A stretch of DNA of 64,000 nucleotides. It comes from Vulcanimicrobiota bacterium. GTDB lineage: Bacteria > Vulcanimicrobiota > Vulcanimicrobiia > Vulcanimicrobiales > Vulcanimicrobiaceae. Position 1 is the stretch's first letter. Every line of letters begins with the position of its first letter. Made by a program: the position numbers and the translations under genes. Positions 34,780-43,861 of this stretch are shown here, piece after piece. Under the pieces are notes generated by a model. That model did not search any database, had not been told where the DNA came from, and saw only the letters and a program-made list of their open reading frames with translations. The stretch lies in the NCBI GenBank assembly GCA_027307235.1, contig DAHUXH010000016.1:28178-92177 (forward strand), read 5' to 3'.

Positions 34780-34974
34780 GTGACATCCCCATCTCCGGCC
34801 ATCGTCGAAATCGCCTGGCTCGCGATGTTTCTCGTCGCCTTCGTGCTGCTCGTCGTCATCATGAATCTGACCGTCGTGCGGCACGGCTTCAACGCGAAGA
34901 TCGCAATCGTGCTCGCGGGCGTCCTCGCCGCCGTCTTCTATACCGTGGTGCGTGGAGCGACTCGCCGCCGCTAA
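34780..34974 (+). CDS. small two-helix membrane protein
   Basis: The 64-residue product has two membrane helices (IAWLAMFLVAFVLLVVIMNL and AIVLAGVLAAVFYTVV) joined by a short basic loop. GTG 34780 is preceded too closely by GGAGG (no spacer), so the true start could lie further in. It overlaps the rRNA methyltransferase gene by 23 bases, probably in one operon. Family unknown. Confidence 0.55.
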   Translation: MTSPSPAIVEIAWLAMFLVAFVLLVVIMNLTVVRHGFNAKIAIVLAGVLAAVFYTVVRGATRRR

Positions 34975-35734
34975 TCCGCGCGTGCGCGCGGTGCGCGACC
35001 TCAAGACGCGTCAGGGGCGCGAAGCCTCCGGACGCTTCGCGATCGAGGGACCGACGTTGCTCGAAGAAGCCATCGCGCAGGGGCTCGAACCGCTCGACGT
35101 CTTCGTGACGCCGGAAGGCGGCGAGCGCTTCGCGTTGGTTGCGACCCTCGCCGCCGCCGGCGTGCCGATCGCCGTCGTCGACGAAAAGACGTTTGCGCGC
35201 ATCTCCGACATGGAGAGCCCCGCCGGCATCCTGGCGGTGCTGGCGCTCCCCGCGCTGACCTTCGAGCGCGCGTTCGCGGGCGGTGGCACCATGCTGCTGC
35301 TCGCCGATCTCAACGATCCCGGCAACGCCGGCACCCTGCTGCGGGCGGCCGATGCCTTCGGAGCAACCGGAGCCGTCTTCGGCGACCTGGGGGTCGACCC
35401 GCTCCACCCCAAGGTCGTGCGCTCCGCCATGGGCTCGAGCTTCCGCATTCCGATGGCGGTGGGGGCACCCCACGCCGTCGCTGCCGAGGCAAGGCGCGCC
35501 GGATACGTCGCCGTTGGATTGACGGCGAGCGGAGATCCGATCGACCTCGCCGCAGCCGCCTTTCCGGCCAAGACGATGCTGGTGGTCGGACACGAGCGGC
35601 ACGGATTGGGTCGCTGGGAGCATCTCTGCCAAGCCCGGGTCGCGATCCGCATGACCGGGCGTGCCGAGAGCCTGAACGCAGCAGTCGCCGGCTCGATTGC
35701 TCTCTACGAAAGCAGCATTCGCCGCTCGTCGTGA
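34952..35734 (+). CDS. TrmH/SpoU-type RNA 2'-O-methyltransferase
   Basis: The 260-residue protein has an N-terminal L30e-like substrate-binding region (EASGRFAIEGPTLLEEAIAQ) and a SPOUT domain with ADLNDPGNAGTLLRAADAFG, HPKVVRSAMGSSFRIP, VVGHERHGLG and AESLNAAVAGSIALYE. These are the SPOUT knot motifs. It methylates a ribose 2'-OH in rRNA or tRNA; the site is not identified. GTG 34952 overlaps the small membrane gene. A hairpin terminator follows at 35753. Confidence 0.9.
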   Translation: MERLAAANPRVRAVRDLKTRQGREASGRFAIEGPTLLEEAIAQGLEPLDVFVTPEGGERFALVATLAAAGVPIAVVDEKTFARISDMESPAGILAVLALPALTFERAFAGGGTMLLLADLNDPGNAGTLLRAADAFGATGAVFGDLGVDPLHPKVVRSAMGSSFRIPMAVGAPHAVAAEARRAGYVAVGLTASGDPIDLAAAAFPAKTMLVVGHERHGLGRWEHLCQARVAIRMTGRAESLNAAVAGSIALYESSIRRSS

Positions 35735-35752
35735 GGGATGGACGTCCTCTTT

Positions 35753-35788
35753 GAAACGCCTGTCAAGGCAGCGTTTCGCTCTTTTTTT
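35753..35788 (+). terminator. terminator after the SpoU-type gene
   Basis: GAAACG with complement CGTTTC (35753-35777 including inner CTG/CAG), followed by TTTTTTT at 35782-35788. A typical intrinsic terminator. Confidence 0.8.
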
Positions 35789-35884
35789 GTCAAGACTACC
35801 GCCGCGAAAAGTCGCATGCTACTATTGCCGTGGTTCGCAGCTCAAACAACGGGATTGCTGCCCATGAAGGAGATTGGAAGGCCC

Positions 35885-35986
35885 ATGGCATCGTCCGAAC
35901 TTTTCTGGAAACTGTTCGCCAGCACCGGATCCATCAGCGCCTATTTGGTGTACCGGCAGCTCCATCCGCACGCGAATCCCACCTGA
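35885..35986 (+). CDS. YqzL-like microprotein
   Basis: A 33-residue peptide ASSELFWKLFASTGSISAYL followed by VYRQLHP. The FWKLFxxTGSIxAYLxYxxL pattern is that of the Bacillus YqzL family, a small protein of unknown role. ATG 35885 follows GGAAGG by 3-4 bases; ATG 35864 would add seven residues. The gene is flanked by two terminators (35753 and 36026), so it is a single-gene transcript. Family assignment is from memory of YqzL, not alignment. Confidence 0.6.
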   Translation: MASSELFWKLFASTGSISAYLVYRQLHPHANPT

Positions 35987-36025
35987 GTTGACCGATCGCA
36001 CGTCGTAATAGAGTGCTTTTCACGA

Positions 36026-36065
36026 GTGCCCGGAACTAGCCGTTCCGGGCACCCGTTTTTTCTTT
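36026..36065 (+). terminator. terminator upstream of pheS
   Basis: An 11-bp GC-rich stem (36026-36036 / 36042-36052, GTGCCCGGAAC with its complement), loop TAGCC, followed by a T-rich run (TTTTTTTCTTTTC). It ends the YqzL-like transcript. I checked for a T-box antiterminator (AGGGTGGNACCGCG) and found none. Confidence 0.85.
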
Positions 36066-36093
36066 TCTCACCTCTCGTACACGAAACACAGTG

Positions 36094-37128
36094 ATGAGCG
36101 AACTCACCGGCAAACTTGATGAACTGCGCGGCCGTTTCGATGCGGCATTGACGGCTGCGAGCGACGACCGCGCTTTGGAAGAGGCGCGCATCGCCTACCT
36201 CGGCCGCAGCGGTGAGGTGACACTGCTGCGCCGCAGCATCGGCCAGCTTCCGGCCGGCGAACGACCCGGAGCCGGCAAGATCATCAACGACGTGGTCGAG
36301 GCGATGGAGGCGGCTCTCGAAGAGGCGCGCACCCGCTTGCAGTTGCGTGCGTTCGATGAAGACCTGGCGCAGCGGATCGACGTCACCTTCCCGTCGGTTG
36401 CGCCCATGCGCGGTTCGATCCATCCGATCCGGCGCGTCCTCGAAGACATCTGCACGTTCTTCGAACGCCACGGCTTCGCGGTCGTGGTCGGCCCGGAGAT
36501 CGAGCCCGACTACTACAACTTCGACGCGCTGAACATCCCGCCTGAACATCCCGCTCGCGAAGGATTCGACTCGTTCTACATCACCGACACGCTGCTGCTG
36601 CGCCCGCACACGTCACCCATGCAAGTGCGCACCATGCAGCAACATCGTCCGCCGGTCGCGATCATCGCGCCGGGACGGTGCTATCGTCGGGACGCGGTCG
36701 ATGCGCGGCACTCGTTCATGTTCCATCAATGCGAAGGACTGCTGGTCGGCGAGCAGGTGCACTTTGGACACCTCAAGGGCATGCTGACCGGCATGTGCCG
36801 CGCGCTCTTCGGGCCCGACCAGAGCGTGCGCTTTCGCCCGTCATACTTTCCGTTCACCGAGCCGAGCGCCGAAGTGGACACGACCTGCCCGACCTGTCAC
36901 AACATCGGTGGCCCGTGCCGCATGTGTGGCGGTTCGGGATGGATTGAACTAGGGGGTGCCGGAATGGTGCATCCCAACGTCCTGCATGAGATGAACTACG
37001 ACCCCGACGTGTACAGCGGCTGGGCATTCGGCTTTGGTCTCGAGCGCATGGCGATCGTCCGCTACGACATCGACGACATCCGACGGTTCTTCGAAAACGA
37101 CCCCGACTTTCTCGCTCAGTTCGCTTAG
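36094..37128 (+). CDS. pheS: phenylalanyl-tRNA synthetase alpha subunit
   Basis: The 344-residue alpha subunit with coiled N-terminal arm and class II core: PIRRVLEDICTFFERHGF (motif 1 region), RPHTSPMQVR, PGRCYRRDAVDARHSFMFHQCEG (motif 2), FRPSYFPFTEPSAEVD and FGLERMAIVRY (motif 3). Between them is a C265-X2-C268-X6-C275-X2-C278 cluster, a likely zinc knuckle seen in some PheS lineages. ATG 36094 (GTG 36091 also possible). It precedes pheT by 18 bases. Confidence 0.96.
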   Translation: MSELTGKLDELRGRFDAALTAASDDRALEEARIAYLGRSGEVTLLRRSIGQLPAGERPGAGKIINDVVEAMEAALEEARTRLQLRAFDEDLAQRIDVTFPSVAPMRGSIHPIRRVLEDICTFFERHGFAVVVGPEIEPDYYNFDALNIPPEHPAREGFDSFYITDTLLLRPHTSPMQVRTMQQHRPPVAIIAPGRCYRRDAVDARHSFMFHQCEGLLVGEQVHFGHLKGMLTGMCRALFGPDQSVRFRPSYFPFTEPSAEVDTTCPTCHNIGGPCRMCGGSGWIELGGAGMVHPNVLHEMNYDPDVYSGWAFGFGLERMAIVRYDIDDIRRFFENDPDFLAQFA

Positions 37129-37146
37129 ACGGTTCAGTAGGAAGAT

Positions 37147-39513
37147 ATGCGCGTTCCCATTGCGTGGTTACGGGAGTATGTGGAGCTCCTCGACGATTCA
37201 CAGACCATCGCCGACCGCCTGGCGATGCTCGGGTTCCCGGTCGAACACATCGAGGAGCGTCCGCAGATCACGGGCGTGGTCGTCGGACGCATCGTCGAAC
37301 TCGACAAGCATCCCAACGCGGATCGTCTGCAGGTCGGGAAGATTGACGTGGGCACAGGCTCGCTCCTAACGATCGCGACGGCCGCGACTAACGTCGCCGC
37401 CGGTCAAACCATTCCGGTTGCGCTGATCGGAGCCAAACTGCCGCACATCACGATCGAGCGCCGCAAGATGCGCGGTCTCGAATCGGAAGGCATGATGGTC
37501 TCGGCCGAGGAGTTGGCATTGCCCCCCGAATGGTTCGAGGACGGCATCATGCAGCTCGACGCCGATCTGCCGCTGGGAACCGATGTCGTCGAGCATTTCC
37601 GCTTGAGCGACGACGTGCTCGACGTGGAGATCACGAGCAATCGCGTCGACGCGATGTCGATGATCGGCCTTGCGCGCGAGCTGGCGGCTGCCGGCGGCGC
37701 GCCGCTGCGCTTGCCGTCGTTCGACAACCCCGGCACGGCGCTCGATGCGCCCGGCGTTGCACCGCGCGTGACGATCGCGTCGGCGGACTGTACGCGCTTC
37801 GTCACGCAGCGCTTCGACGGGCTACGGGTCGGACCGGCGCCCGCGTGGATGCGCATTCGGCTCGCGCTTGCCGGCCAGCGACCGATCAACAACGTCGTCG
37901 ACATCTCGAATTACGTCATGCTCGAAACCGGCCAGCCGCTGCACTTCTACGACGATGCGGGCGTGCGCGACCGTCATCTGATCGTGCGCGACGCGCGCGA
38001 CGGCGAGAAACTCACCACGCTCGACGACGTGACGCATACGCTGACGCCGCTTGCACTCGTGATCGCCGACGAAGACGGCGCGCTCGGCCTAGCCGGCTTG
38101 AAGGGCGGAAAGACCAGCGAGGTCAGCCCCTCGACCACGTCGATACTGCTTGAAAGCGCGAATTTCAACGGCGCACGCATCCGACGCATGAGCGCGAAGC
38201 TCGGTTTTCGCACCGATGCGTCCTCCCGCCACGAAAAGTCACCGGCGGCGTCGCTCACCAGCATCGGCGCCGCACGCGCCGCGACCTTGTTGACGGCGAT
38301 CGGCGCGCACGCGTACGCACCGCATGACTTCGGTGAACCGCTTGAGCCGGCCGCGCCCATTCACTTTCCGCTGCGCGACATTCGGCGTCTGCTCGGGTTC
38401 GATCAGAGCGCCGACCGCACGCGCCGTCATCTTGAATCGCTCGGGTTCGGCGTGACGCCGCTCGACGGGGACGCCTTCTCGGTCGTCCCGCCGCCGTGGC
38501 GCCGCGACGTCAAGCACCGCGCAGACGTCGTGGAAGAAGTCGCGCGGATGGCCGGATACGAGAACGTTCCAACCGTCATTCCAACGATCGCTCCTCACGA
38601 AATCGACGGCGGCGAGTACCATTTGGAACAACGCGTGGCCGCTTCGCTTGCCTCACTCGGCTACAACGAGATCATCACCTACTCCATGGTCGGTGCCGAC
38701 TCGTTCGCGAAACTGCGCCTGGGGAACGTCGACCGGCAAACCGAAGCGATCGAGATTCGCAACCCGCTCAGCGAAGATCAGCGCTACCTGCGCATCATGC
38801 TCTTGCCGTCGTTCCTCGCGCACATCGCGCGCGTCGACCGGCCGCTGCGCATCTTCGAAATCGCGCACGTGTTCACGCACGCCAACGACTATATCGACGA
38901 AACCCAACAGGTCACGTTCGCACTTGCGGTCGAGCCCGGTGAAGAGCATGCATGGCACGATCCGCACTTCTTGCGGTTGAAGGGCGACTGTGAAGTGCTG
39001 ATACGCGAACTCACCGGCCGCACGCCGGAAACCGTGCAGGATTCGCGGCCCGTTCTCCACCCCGGTAAGATGGCGGCTATGATGCTCGACAATCAAGAGA
39101 TCGCGGTGTTCGGCCGCGTCGATCCGCGTATCGAGCACGCCTACGATCTGCGTCTGCGCGTGTATGTTGGGCGCATGCTGTTCAACCGCATTCCGCCCTA
39201 CATTGCACCGCGCTACAATCCGCCGTCGAAGTTTCCTTCGACCTACCGCGACCTCGCGTTGCTGGTGGATCTCGACATCACGGCGGCACAGGTCGAGCAA
39301 ACGGTGGCGACCGCGATCGGCGAGTTCTGCGTCGGGGTTCGCGTCTTCGACGAATACCGCGGTCCGGGTATCGACGCGGACAGTAAGAGCATCGCCGTGC
39401 GCGCGACGCTGCAGCGCTACGACGCCACCATCACCGATGACGAGACCGATGATTTGATCGCACGGGCGATCGCGGCACTGCACAACGATCTCGGAGCCCG
39501 CATTCGCGCATGA
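37147..39513 (+). CDS. pheT: phenylalanyl-tRNA synthetase beta subunit
   Basis: 788 residues with the full beta-subunit domain order. The N-terminal tRNA-binding OB fold shows VVVGRIVELDKHPNADRLQV, the B3/B4 region CTRFVTQRFDGL, B5 near HFPLRDIRRLLG, the editing region KFPSTYRDLALLVD and a C-terminal anticodon-binding domain with VFDEYRGPGID. It works as a heterotetramer with PheS. Start ATG 37147, end overlapping the cvpA ATG (ATGA). Confidence 0.97.
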   Translation: MRVPIAWLREYVELLDDSQTIADRLAMLGFPVEHIEERPQITGVVVGRIVELDKHPNADRLQVGKIDVGTGSLLTIATAATNVAAGQTIPVALIGAKLPHITIERRKMRGLESEGMMVSAEELALPPEWFEDGIMQLDADLPLGTDVVEHFRLSDDVLDVEITSNRVDAMSMIGLARELAAAGGAPLRLPSFDNPGTALDAPGVAPRVTIASADCTRFVTQRFDGLRVGPAPAWMRIRLALAGQRPINNVVDISNYVMLETGQPLHFYDDAGVRDRHLIVRDARDGEKLTTLDDVTHTLTPLALVIADEDGALGLAGLKGGKTSEVSPSTTSILLESANFNGARIRRMSAKLGFRTDASSRHEKSPAASLTSIGAARAATLLTAIGAHAYAPHDFGEPLEPAAPIHFPLRDIRRLLGFDQSADRTRRHLESLGFGVTPLDGDAFSVVPPPWRRDVKHRADVVEEVARMAGYENVPTVIPTIAPHEIDGGEYHLEQRVAASLASLGYNEIITYSMVGADSFAKLRLGNVDRQTEAIEIRNPLSEDQRYLRIMLLPSFLAHIARVDRPLRIFEIAHVFTHANDYIDETQQVTFALAVEPGEEHAWHDPHFLRLKGDCEVLIRELTGRTPETVQDSRPVLHPGKMAAMMLDNQEIAVFGRVDPRIEHAYDLRLRVYVGRMLFNRIPPYIAPRYNPPSKFPSTYRDLALLVDLDITAAQVEQTVATAIGEFCVGVRVFDEYRGPGIDADSKSIAVRATLQRYDATITDDETDDLIARAIAALHNDLGARIRA

Positions 39514-40043
39514 TCGACTGGCCGGATCTGTTGATGGCCGCGATCATTGCAATCGCGGTCGTGCGCGGCTATCTGCGCGGATTCGTTAACGAACTTTCGG
39601 GTGCGGTTGCGCTGTTCGCGGCATTGGCGACGCCGTGGTTCTACAATGGTGCCGCCGACGGCGCAATCGGCGCGGTGACGCACCTGGGTTCGGGGTCGGC
39701 GCACGTCATCGGCATGTTCCTGGTCGGTGTGATCACCTATGCCATCGTGCTGATCGCGGCCTGGATGCTCGACAAGTTTGCGCGTCTTCCCGGCCTTGGA
39801 TTGGTCAACGGCACCGGCGGAGCGCTGGTCGGGCTGGCCAAAGGCGTCGTCATGCTGTGGCTCGTGCTCTACATCGCGCTGTTCTTTCCGCTCTCACCCG
39901 ACATTCGCGCCGATCTGCACCGCTCGACGATCGCGCAGGTGCTCACACAGCCCAACGAACGCCTCGATCACACCGCCGAAGCCACCTTCCCGTGGTTCGC
40001 GCAACCATTCGTGAAAGCGTATTTCAAGCACCACCATGTGTGA
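39510..40043 (+). CDS. CvpA family membrane protein
   Basis: A 177-residue protein with four hydrophobic stretches. The opening DLLMAAIIAIAVVRGYLRGFVNEL with RGYLRGF and the later GLGLVNGTGGALVGLAKG match CvpA family members, whose role (colicin V production, envelope stress, possibly division) is unclear. Coupled to pheT by an ATGA overlap. Its 3' end overlaps the convergent aminotransferase by 20 bases. Confidence 0.85.
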   Translation: MIDWPDLLMAAIIAIAVVRGYLRGFVNELSGAVALFAALATPWFYNGAADGAIGAVTHLGSGSAHVIGMFLVGVITYAIVLIAAWMLDKFARLPGLGLVNGTGGALVGLAKGVVMLWLVLYIALFFPLSPDIRADLHRSTIAQVLTQPNERLDHTAEATFPWFAQPFVKAYFKHHHV

Positions 40044-41115
40044 TGCTCTTGATCGCATCGAACGCGGTCGCAATGTCCCCGTCGTCGATGGCGCCCATCG
40101 TTCCCATGCGAACGATCTTGCCGGCGAGTTCGCCTTGGCCGCCGGAGAGAATCACGCCGCACTCGTCGCGTAACCGCTGCACGAGCGTCGTCGCGTCGAC
40201 ACCGGTGGGCGGAACGGCCGCGACTACCGTGACCGAATGCGCATCGGGTTGGGAGAGAATGGTAAAGCCGAGCGTCACGAAGCGCGCGCGGATGACGACC
40301 GCGTTGCGCTCGTGACGCCGCCACACGTTCCGCATTCCCTCCTCGTGATAGCGCGCGAGCGCGCATTCGAGCGCACGAAACGTCGCGATCGGGGGCGTCC
40401 ACGCCGTCTGTCCCTTGCGCGCGTACTCTCGCGCCATGCGCAGATCGAAATAGAAGCGCGGCGCGCGTGCGTGTTCGATCCGCTGCCAAGCACGTTCGCT
40501 GACCGCCGCCATCGCCACGCCCGGCGGCGCGGCAAGCGCTTTCTGCGACGCGGAGACGACCACGTCGTAGCCCCAGTCGTCCATGCGAAACTCGCCGGCA
40601 CCCAAGCCGCTCACCGAGTCGACCACGGTGAGCGCGCCGTGTTCGCGCAGCATCGGTGCCAGCCGCGCCAGGTCGTTTTGCACGCCGGTCGAGGTTTCGT
40701 TGTGCGTGAGCAGCACGCCGCTGATGACGCGATCGCGGTCGGCGTGCAGTCTGCTCGCGAGCGCGTTTGGATCGACCGCCGAACCGAGCGGCGTGTCGAG
40801 GACGTCAACGCGCAGTCCGTGCGCCTTCGCGATCGCGATCAAACGCTGCCCGAAGATACCGACCGGACATGCGAGCACCGTCTCTCCGGGGGAAAAGCAG
40901 TTCGCGACGGCAGCTTCCATCGCGCCGGTTCCCGACGATCCGAACGGCAGCACGTCCGACGTCGTACCGAAGATCGGCCGAAGACCGTCGACGATGTTCG
41001 CGAACACGTGCGCAAAGAGCGGACCGCGATGATCGATCATCGGTCGCGCCGACGCCGCCGACACGTCATCGGCAAGCGCAACCGGGCCGGGCAGGAAGAG
41101 CAGCGGTTTTTCCAT
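40024..41115 (-). CDS. class V aminotransferase (serine/alanine-glyoxylate-like)
   Basis: A 363-residue PLP enzyme with LFLPGPVALADDV at the start, FGSSGTGAMEAAVANCF, VVDSVSGLGAGEFRMDDWGYD and the PLP lysine in SASQKALAAPPG. These match alanine-glyoxylate / serine-pyruvate aminotransferases and related phosphonate transaminases. Start ATG 41115, 17 bases from the divergent MFS gene. Specific substrates are not distinguishable by eye. Confidence 0.85.
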   Translation of the reverse strand: MEKPLLFLPGPVALADDVSAASARPMIDHRGPLFAHVFANIVDGLRPIFGTTSDVLPFGSSGTGAMEAAVANCFSPGETVLACPVGIFGQRLIAIAKAHGLRVDVLDTPLGSAVDPNALASRLHADRDRVISGVLLTHNETSTGVQNDLARLAPMLREHGALTVVDSVSGLGAGEFRMDDWGYDVVVSASQKALAAPPGVAMAAVSERAWQRIEHARAPRFYFDLRMAREYARKGQTAWTPPIATFRALECALARYHEEGMRNVWRRHERNAVVIRARFVTLGFTILSQPDAHSVTVVAAVPPTGVDATTLVQRLRDECGVILSGGQGELAGKIVRMGTMGAIDDGDIATAFDAIKSITHGGA

Positions 41116-41132
41116 CACAGGAGTGTTCGACG

Positions 41133-42521
41133 ATGAGAGAACGGAGTGCTGCGCCGCCGCGCGTGCGTCAGAACAAGTGGCTGGTGCTCGCGACCGTGAT
41201 GATCGGCACCGTGATGGGCCCGCTCGACGGCTCGATCGCCAACGTGGCGATGCCCGCGATCGCGCACGCGCTCGGCCGCGGCGTCGACGAAGCCGAATGG
41301 GTGCTGCTCGCCTACATCCTGGTGACCGCATCGATGCTCGTGCTCTTCGGCCGTCTTGGCGATCTCTTCGGACAGAAGCGCATCTATCTCGGCGGTTTTG
41401 CGGTCTTCGGCGCCGGTTCGCTCGCGTGCGCCTTCGCGCCGAACTTGGAAGCGCTGATCGCGTTTCGCGTCGTGCAAGCCGTCGGCGCCGCAATGCTCGT
41501 CTCGTGCACGCAGGCGATCATCGTCGATGCGTTTGCGCCGCACGAACGCGGCCGCGCCATCGGATTCAACGGCGCAGCCGTGGCGATCGGACTCTCGACC
41601 GGCCCGATCTTGGGCGGTGCGATCGTCACCTACTCGGATTGGCGCTGGATATTTCTCATCAACATTCCGATCACGCTGGTCGCGATGACGCTTGCGGCGA
41701 TCGTGCTGCGTCCCACCGAACCGAAAGACGAGGGCTTCGATCTCGCGGGGGCCGGGCTCTCGATCGTCGGACTCTTCTCGCTCTCGCTCGCGCTCTCGCG
41801 CGCGCACGTGTGGGGATGGACGTCGTCGCGCTTTCTTTGGCTGGTCGGCGCGTCGCTCATCGTACTCGTCGTCTTCGTCGCCGTCGAGCGGCGGGTGCGC
41901 CATCCGATGCTCGATCTCGATTTGTTTCAGAATCGCATGTTCTCGCTCTCGACGATCGCGGCGTTCATCTACTTCACCGCGCAGTCGGGCGTCATTTTTC
42001 TCGTTCCGCTCACCGCGCAGCTCGCGCTCGGCGCGACGCCGCTGCAAGCCGGGATTCTGCTCATCCCGATGACGCTGCTCAACATTGGGATTGCACCGCT
42101 GGCGGGCTCGCTCTCCGATCGCATCGCGCCGCGCTACCTCTCGACGCTGGGCGCGCTCCTGGTCGCCGCCGGCGGCTTTCTGCTCTCGCGCTTGCCGGCG
42201 GTCCCGACCACCGTGCAGATCATGGGCGCGATTGTCGTCGCCGGATTCGGGACGACCATCTTCACCCAGCCGAACAATAGCGCGATCATGGGCGCAGCAC
42301 CGGCCAACCGGCGCGGTGTCGCTGCCGCAACACTGGCGACGGCACGCACGACCGGGCAACTCCTCGGTGTGGCGACTGCGGGTGCGGTCTACTTCAGCCG
42401 GGCCGCGATGCTCGGCCCACTCGGCAAAACGTTCGCTCCCGCCACCGCGTACTTCGCAGTGGTGGGAGCGGTGATGATCGTCGTCGCCGCGATTTCGTTC
42501 GCGCGCCGTGAAGCTGCCTAA
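41133..42521 (+). CDS. MFS efflux transporter, EmrB/QacA (DHA2) type
   Basis: A 462-residue transporter with the DHA2 motifs: MIGTVMGPLDGSIANVAMPAI (motif D1 with the DGSIANVA core), FGRLGDLFGQKRIYL (motif A), GPILGGAI and DWRWIFLINIP (motif C/D). About 14 hydrophobic segments fit the family. ATG 41133 with AGGAG 9 bases upstream. It probably exports drugs or small hydrophobic compounds. The 3' end overlaps the convergent lipoprotein gene by 4 bases. Confidence 0.9.
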   Translation: MRERSAAPPRVRQNKWLVLATVMIGTVMGPLDGSIANVAMPAIAHALGRGVDEAEWVLLAYILVTASMLVLFGRLGDLFGQKRIYLGGFAVFGAGSLACAFAPNLEALIAFRVVQAVGAAMLVSCTQAIIVDAFAPHERGRAIGFNGAAVAIGLSTGPILGGAIVTYSDWRWIFLINIPITLVAMTLAAIVLRPTEPKDEGFDLAGAGLSIVGLFSLSLALSRAHVWGWTSSRFLWLVGASLIVLVVFVAVERRVRHPMLDLDLFQNRMFSLSTIAAFIYFTAQSGVIFLVPLTAQLALGATPLQAGILLIPMTLLNIGIAPLAGSLSDRIAPRYLSTLGALLVAAGGFLLSRLPAVPTTVQIMGAIVVAGFGTTIFTQPNNSAIMGAAPANRRGVAAATLATARTTGQLLGVATAGAVYFSRAAMLGPLGKTFAPATAYFAVVGAVMIVVAAISFARREAA

Positions 42522-43687
42522 GGCGTGCGGTGCTTGGACTGGATGGTGAAGCTGAACTGGGTGTAGGTGAGCGAGACCGTCGCGCTTTGACCGACGCCGT
42601 CGTGGAGCGTCGCCGTGCACGAGCCGACGCTCGGCGATGCGATCGCCGTCGCAGTGAATGACGTGCCGCTCGCGGGCGAGACACCAACGAAGGAGCCGCA
42701 GCCGCCCGGGGCCGTCAGCGTGAGCATTTGGTTGTACGGCGCGTTCGTCCAGCCCGTTTCCGAAGCGGTGAACGTTCCGGTCGATCCGGTGCCGCTCGTC
42801 GCGAACAGATCGATCTCCGGCGCTCCGGCGACGGTCGGCCCGCTATACACGATGGGGTTGAGCGCCGGCGTGAAGGTCGCCGTTGAGCTGGTCGCACCCG
42901 TCGCCGCGGCAGTGAGCGTCGCGGGCGTGATGGCGAGCCCGCCGTAATTCAACTTCACCACGTCGGTCGAGGCGCCGATCGTCACCGACGATGCCGCGGA
43001 GCCGCTGTTGACCGAGAGCGCCGAGCCCTGCGTCAGACTGCTCGTGTCGCTATCCGTGAAGGTGACCGAGTTCTGGTAGGAGCCGGTGATCGCAGCACCG
43101 CTGGCATCCTTCGCGACGACGGTGAGCGTCGCCGGCGCGCCGAACGCGGTGCCGGCCGTTCCCGCTGGGACGCCGCTGATGGTGAAGCTGCTCGGGATGC
43201 CTTTGAGGCTGAGGGTAGCTGTGTTGCTCGTCCCCGCGGTGATCGTCACGTCTTGGGTGTCGGTGGAGAGCGCGTTGCCCGCACCGCCGGTGCCCGAGAA
43301 CAGGGTCACGGTGAAATTATCCGTTCCCGGGGGCACGCTCGGTCCGGAGACCGTGCAGCCCGAGGCGCAGGTCGCGATCGAGATATTGGTCGTCGCGCTC
43401 AAGGTCAAGCCAGCGGGAGGCGCGCCGCCGTTGACGGTGTTCAGGGTGATCGTGACCGACTGCGTGCCCGACGAGATGAAGCTCGGGCGGCGCGTGGCGC
43501 TGGACCCGGACTTTGCGGGCACGGCGAGAGCGAACGTCGTCGAGGCGAGCGGCCCGGTGTACGCCTGAGCCGGTTTCGGCAACGAAGGCGTCCCCGGCGC
43601 GCCCGACCCGGCGCCGCCCGAACACGCACAGATCAGCGAAGCCGCGCACACGGCCGCGCCCCGCTGTGCCACTACCAACAATCTCAA
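42518..43687 (-). CDS. Ig-like lipoprotein, function unknown (family member 1)
   Basis: A 389-residue secreted protein: signal peptide with lipobox LICAC, a disordered linker, then beta-rich repeats rich in Thr, Ser and Ala (VTITLNTVNGGAPPAGLTLS; LTVVAKDASGAAITGSYQNS) of bacterial Ig-like type. The N-terminal block resembles that of the gene at 43862 (LVTVNGSAPPAGINPLTV), so the two are probably related and divergently arranged. TTG 43687 follows GAGGGCGGG; GTG 43672 is in frame too. Likely surface-exposed. Confidence 0.7.
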   Translation of the reverse strand: MRLLVVAQRGAAVCAASLICACSGGAGSGAPGTPSLPKPAQAYTGPLASTTFALAVPAKSGSSATRRPSFISSGTQSVTITLNTVNGGAPPAGLTLSATTNISIATCASGCTVSGPSVPPGTDNFTVTLFSGTGGAGNALSTDTQDVTITAGTSNTATLSLKGIPSSFTISGVPAGTAGTAFGAPATLTVVAKDASGAAITGSYQNSVTFTDSDTSSLTQGSALSVNSGSAASSVTIGASTDVVKLNYGGLAITPATLTAAATGATSSTATFTPALNPIVYSGPTVAGAPEIDLFATSGTGSTGTFTASETGWTNAPYNQMLTLTAPGGCGSFVGVSPASGTSFTATAIASPSVGSCTATLHDGVGQSATVSLTYTQFSFTIQSKHRTP

Positions 43688-43861
43688 GAACCCGCCCTCG
43701 CAGACTTCAAAGCGATGTGGTTGCTTGATTGTTTCGCGACGGAAGAACTCCTGGGAATCCGGCCGTTTTAGGCGGAAACGTACTCACGGCTGCTCGCTCT
43801 AGAGGCGCATGCGCGTCGTTGAGCCAACTGCTCGGTCGCCATGGTGTGGAAGGGAAGGGTT

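Noticed and set aside
35738..35884. Longer version of the YqzL-like gene starting at 35738
   Set aside because: Its first part overlaps the terminator of the preceding gene and lacks any conserved pattern.
35987..36093. T-box riboswitch before pheS
   Set aside because: The hairpin and T-run are there, but no specifier loop or AGGGTGGNACCGCG antiterminator is visible; the stem is better read as the terminator of the YqzL-like gene.
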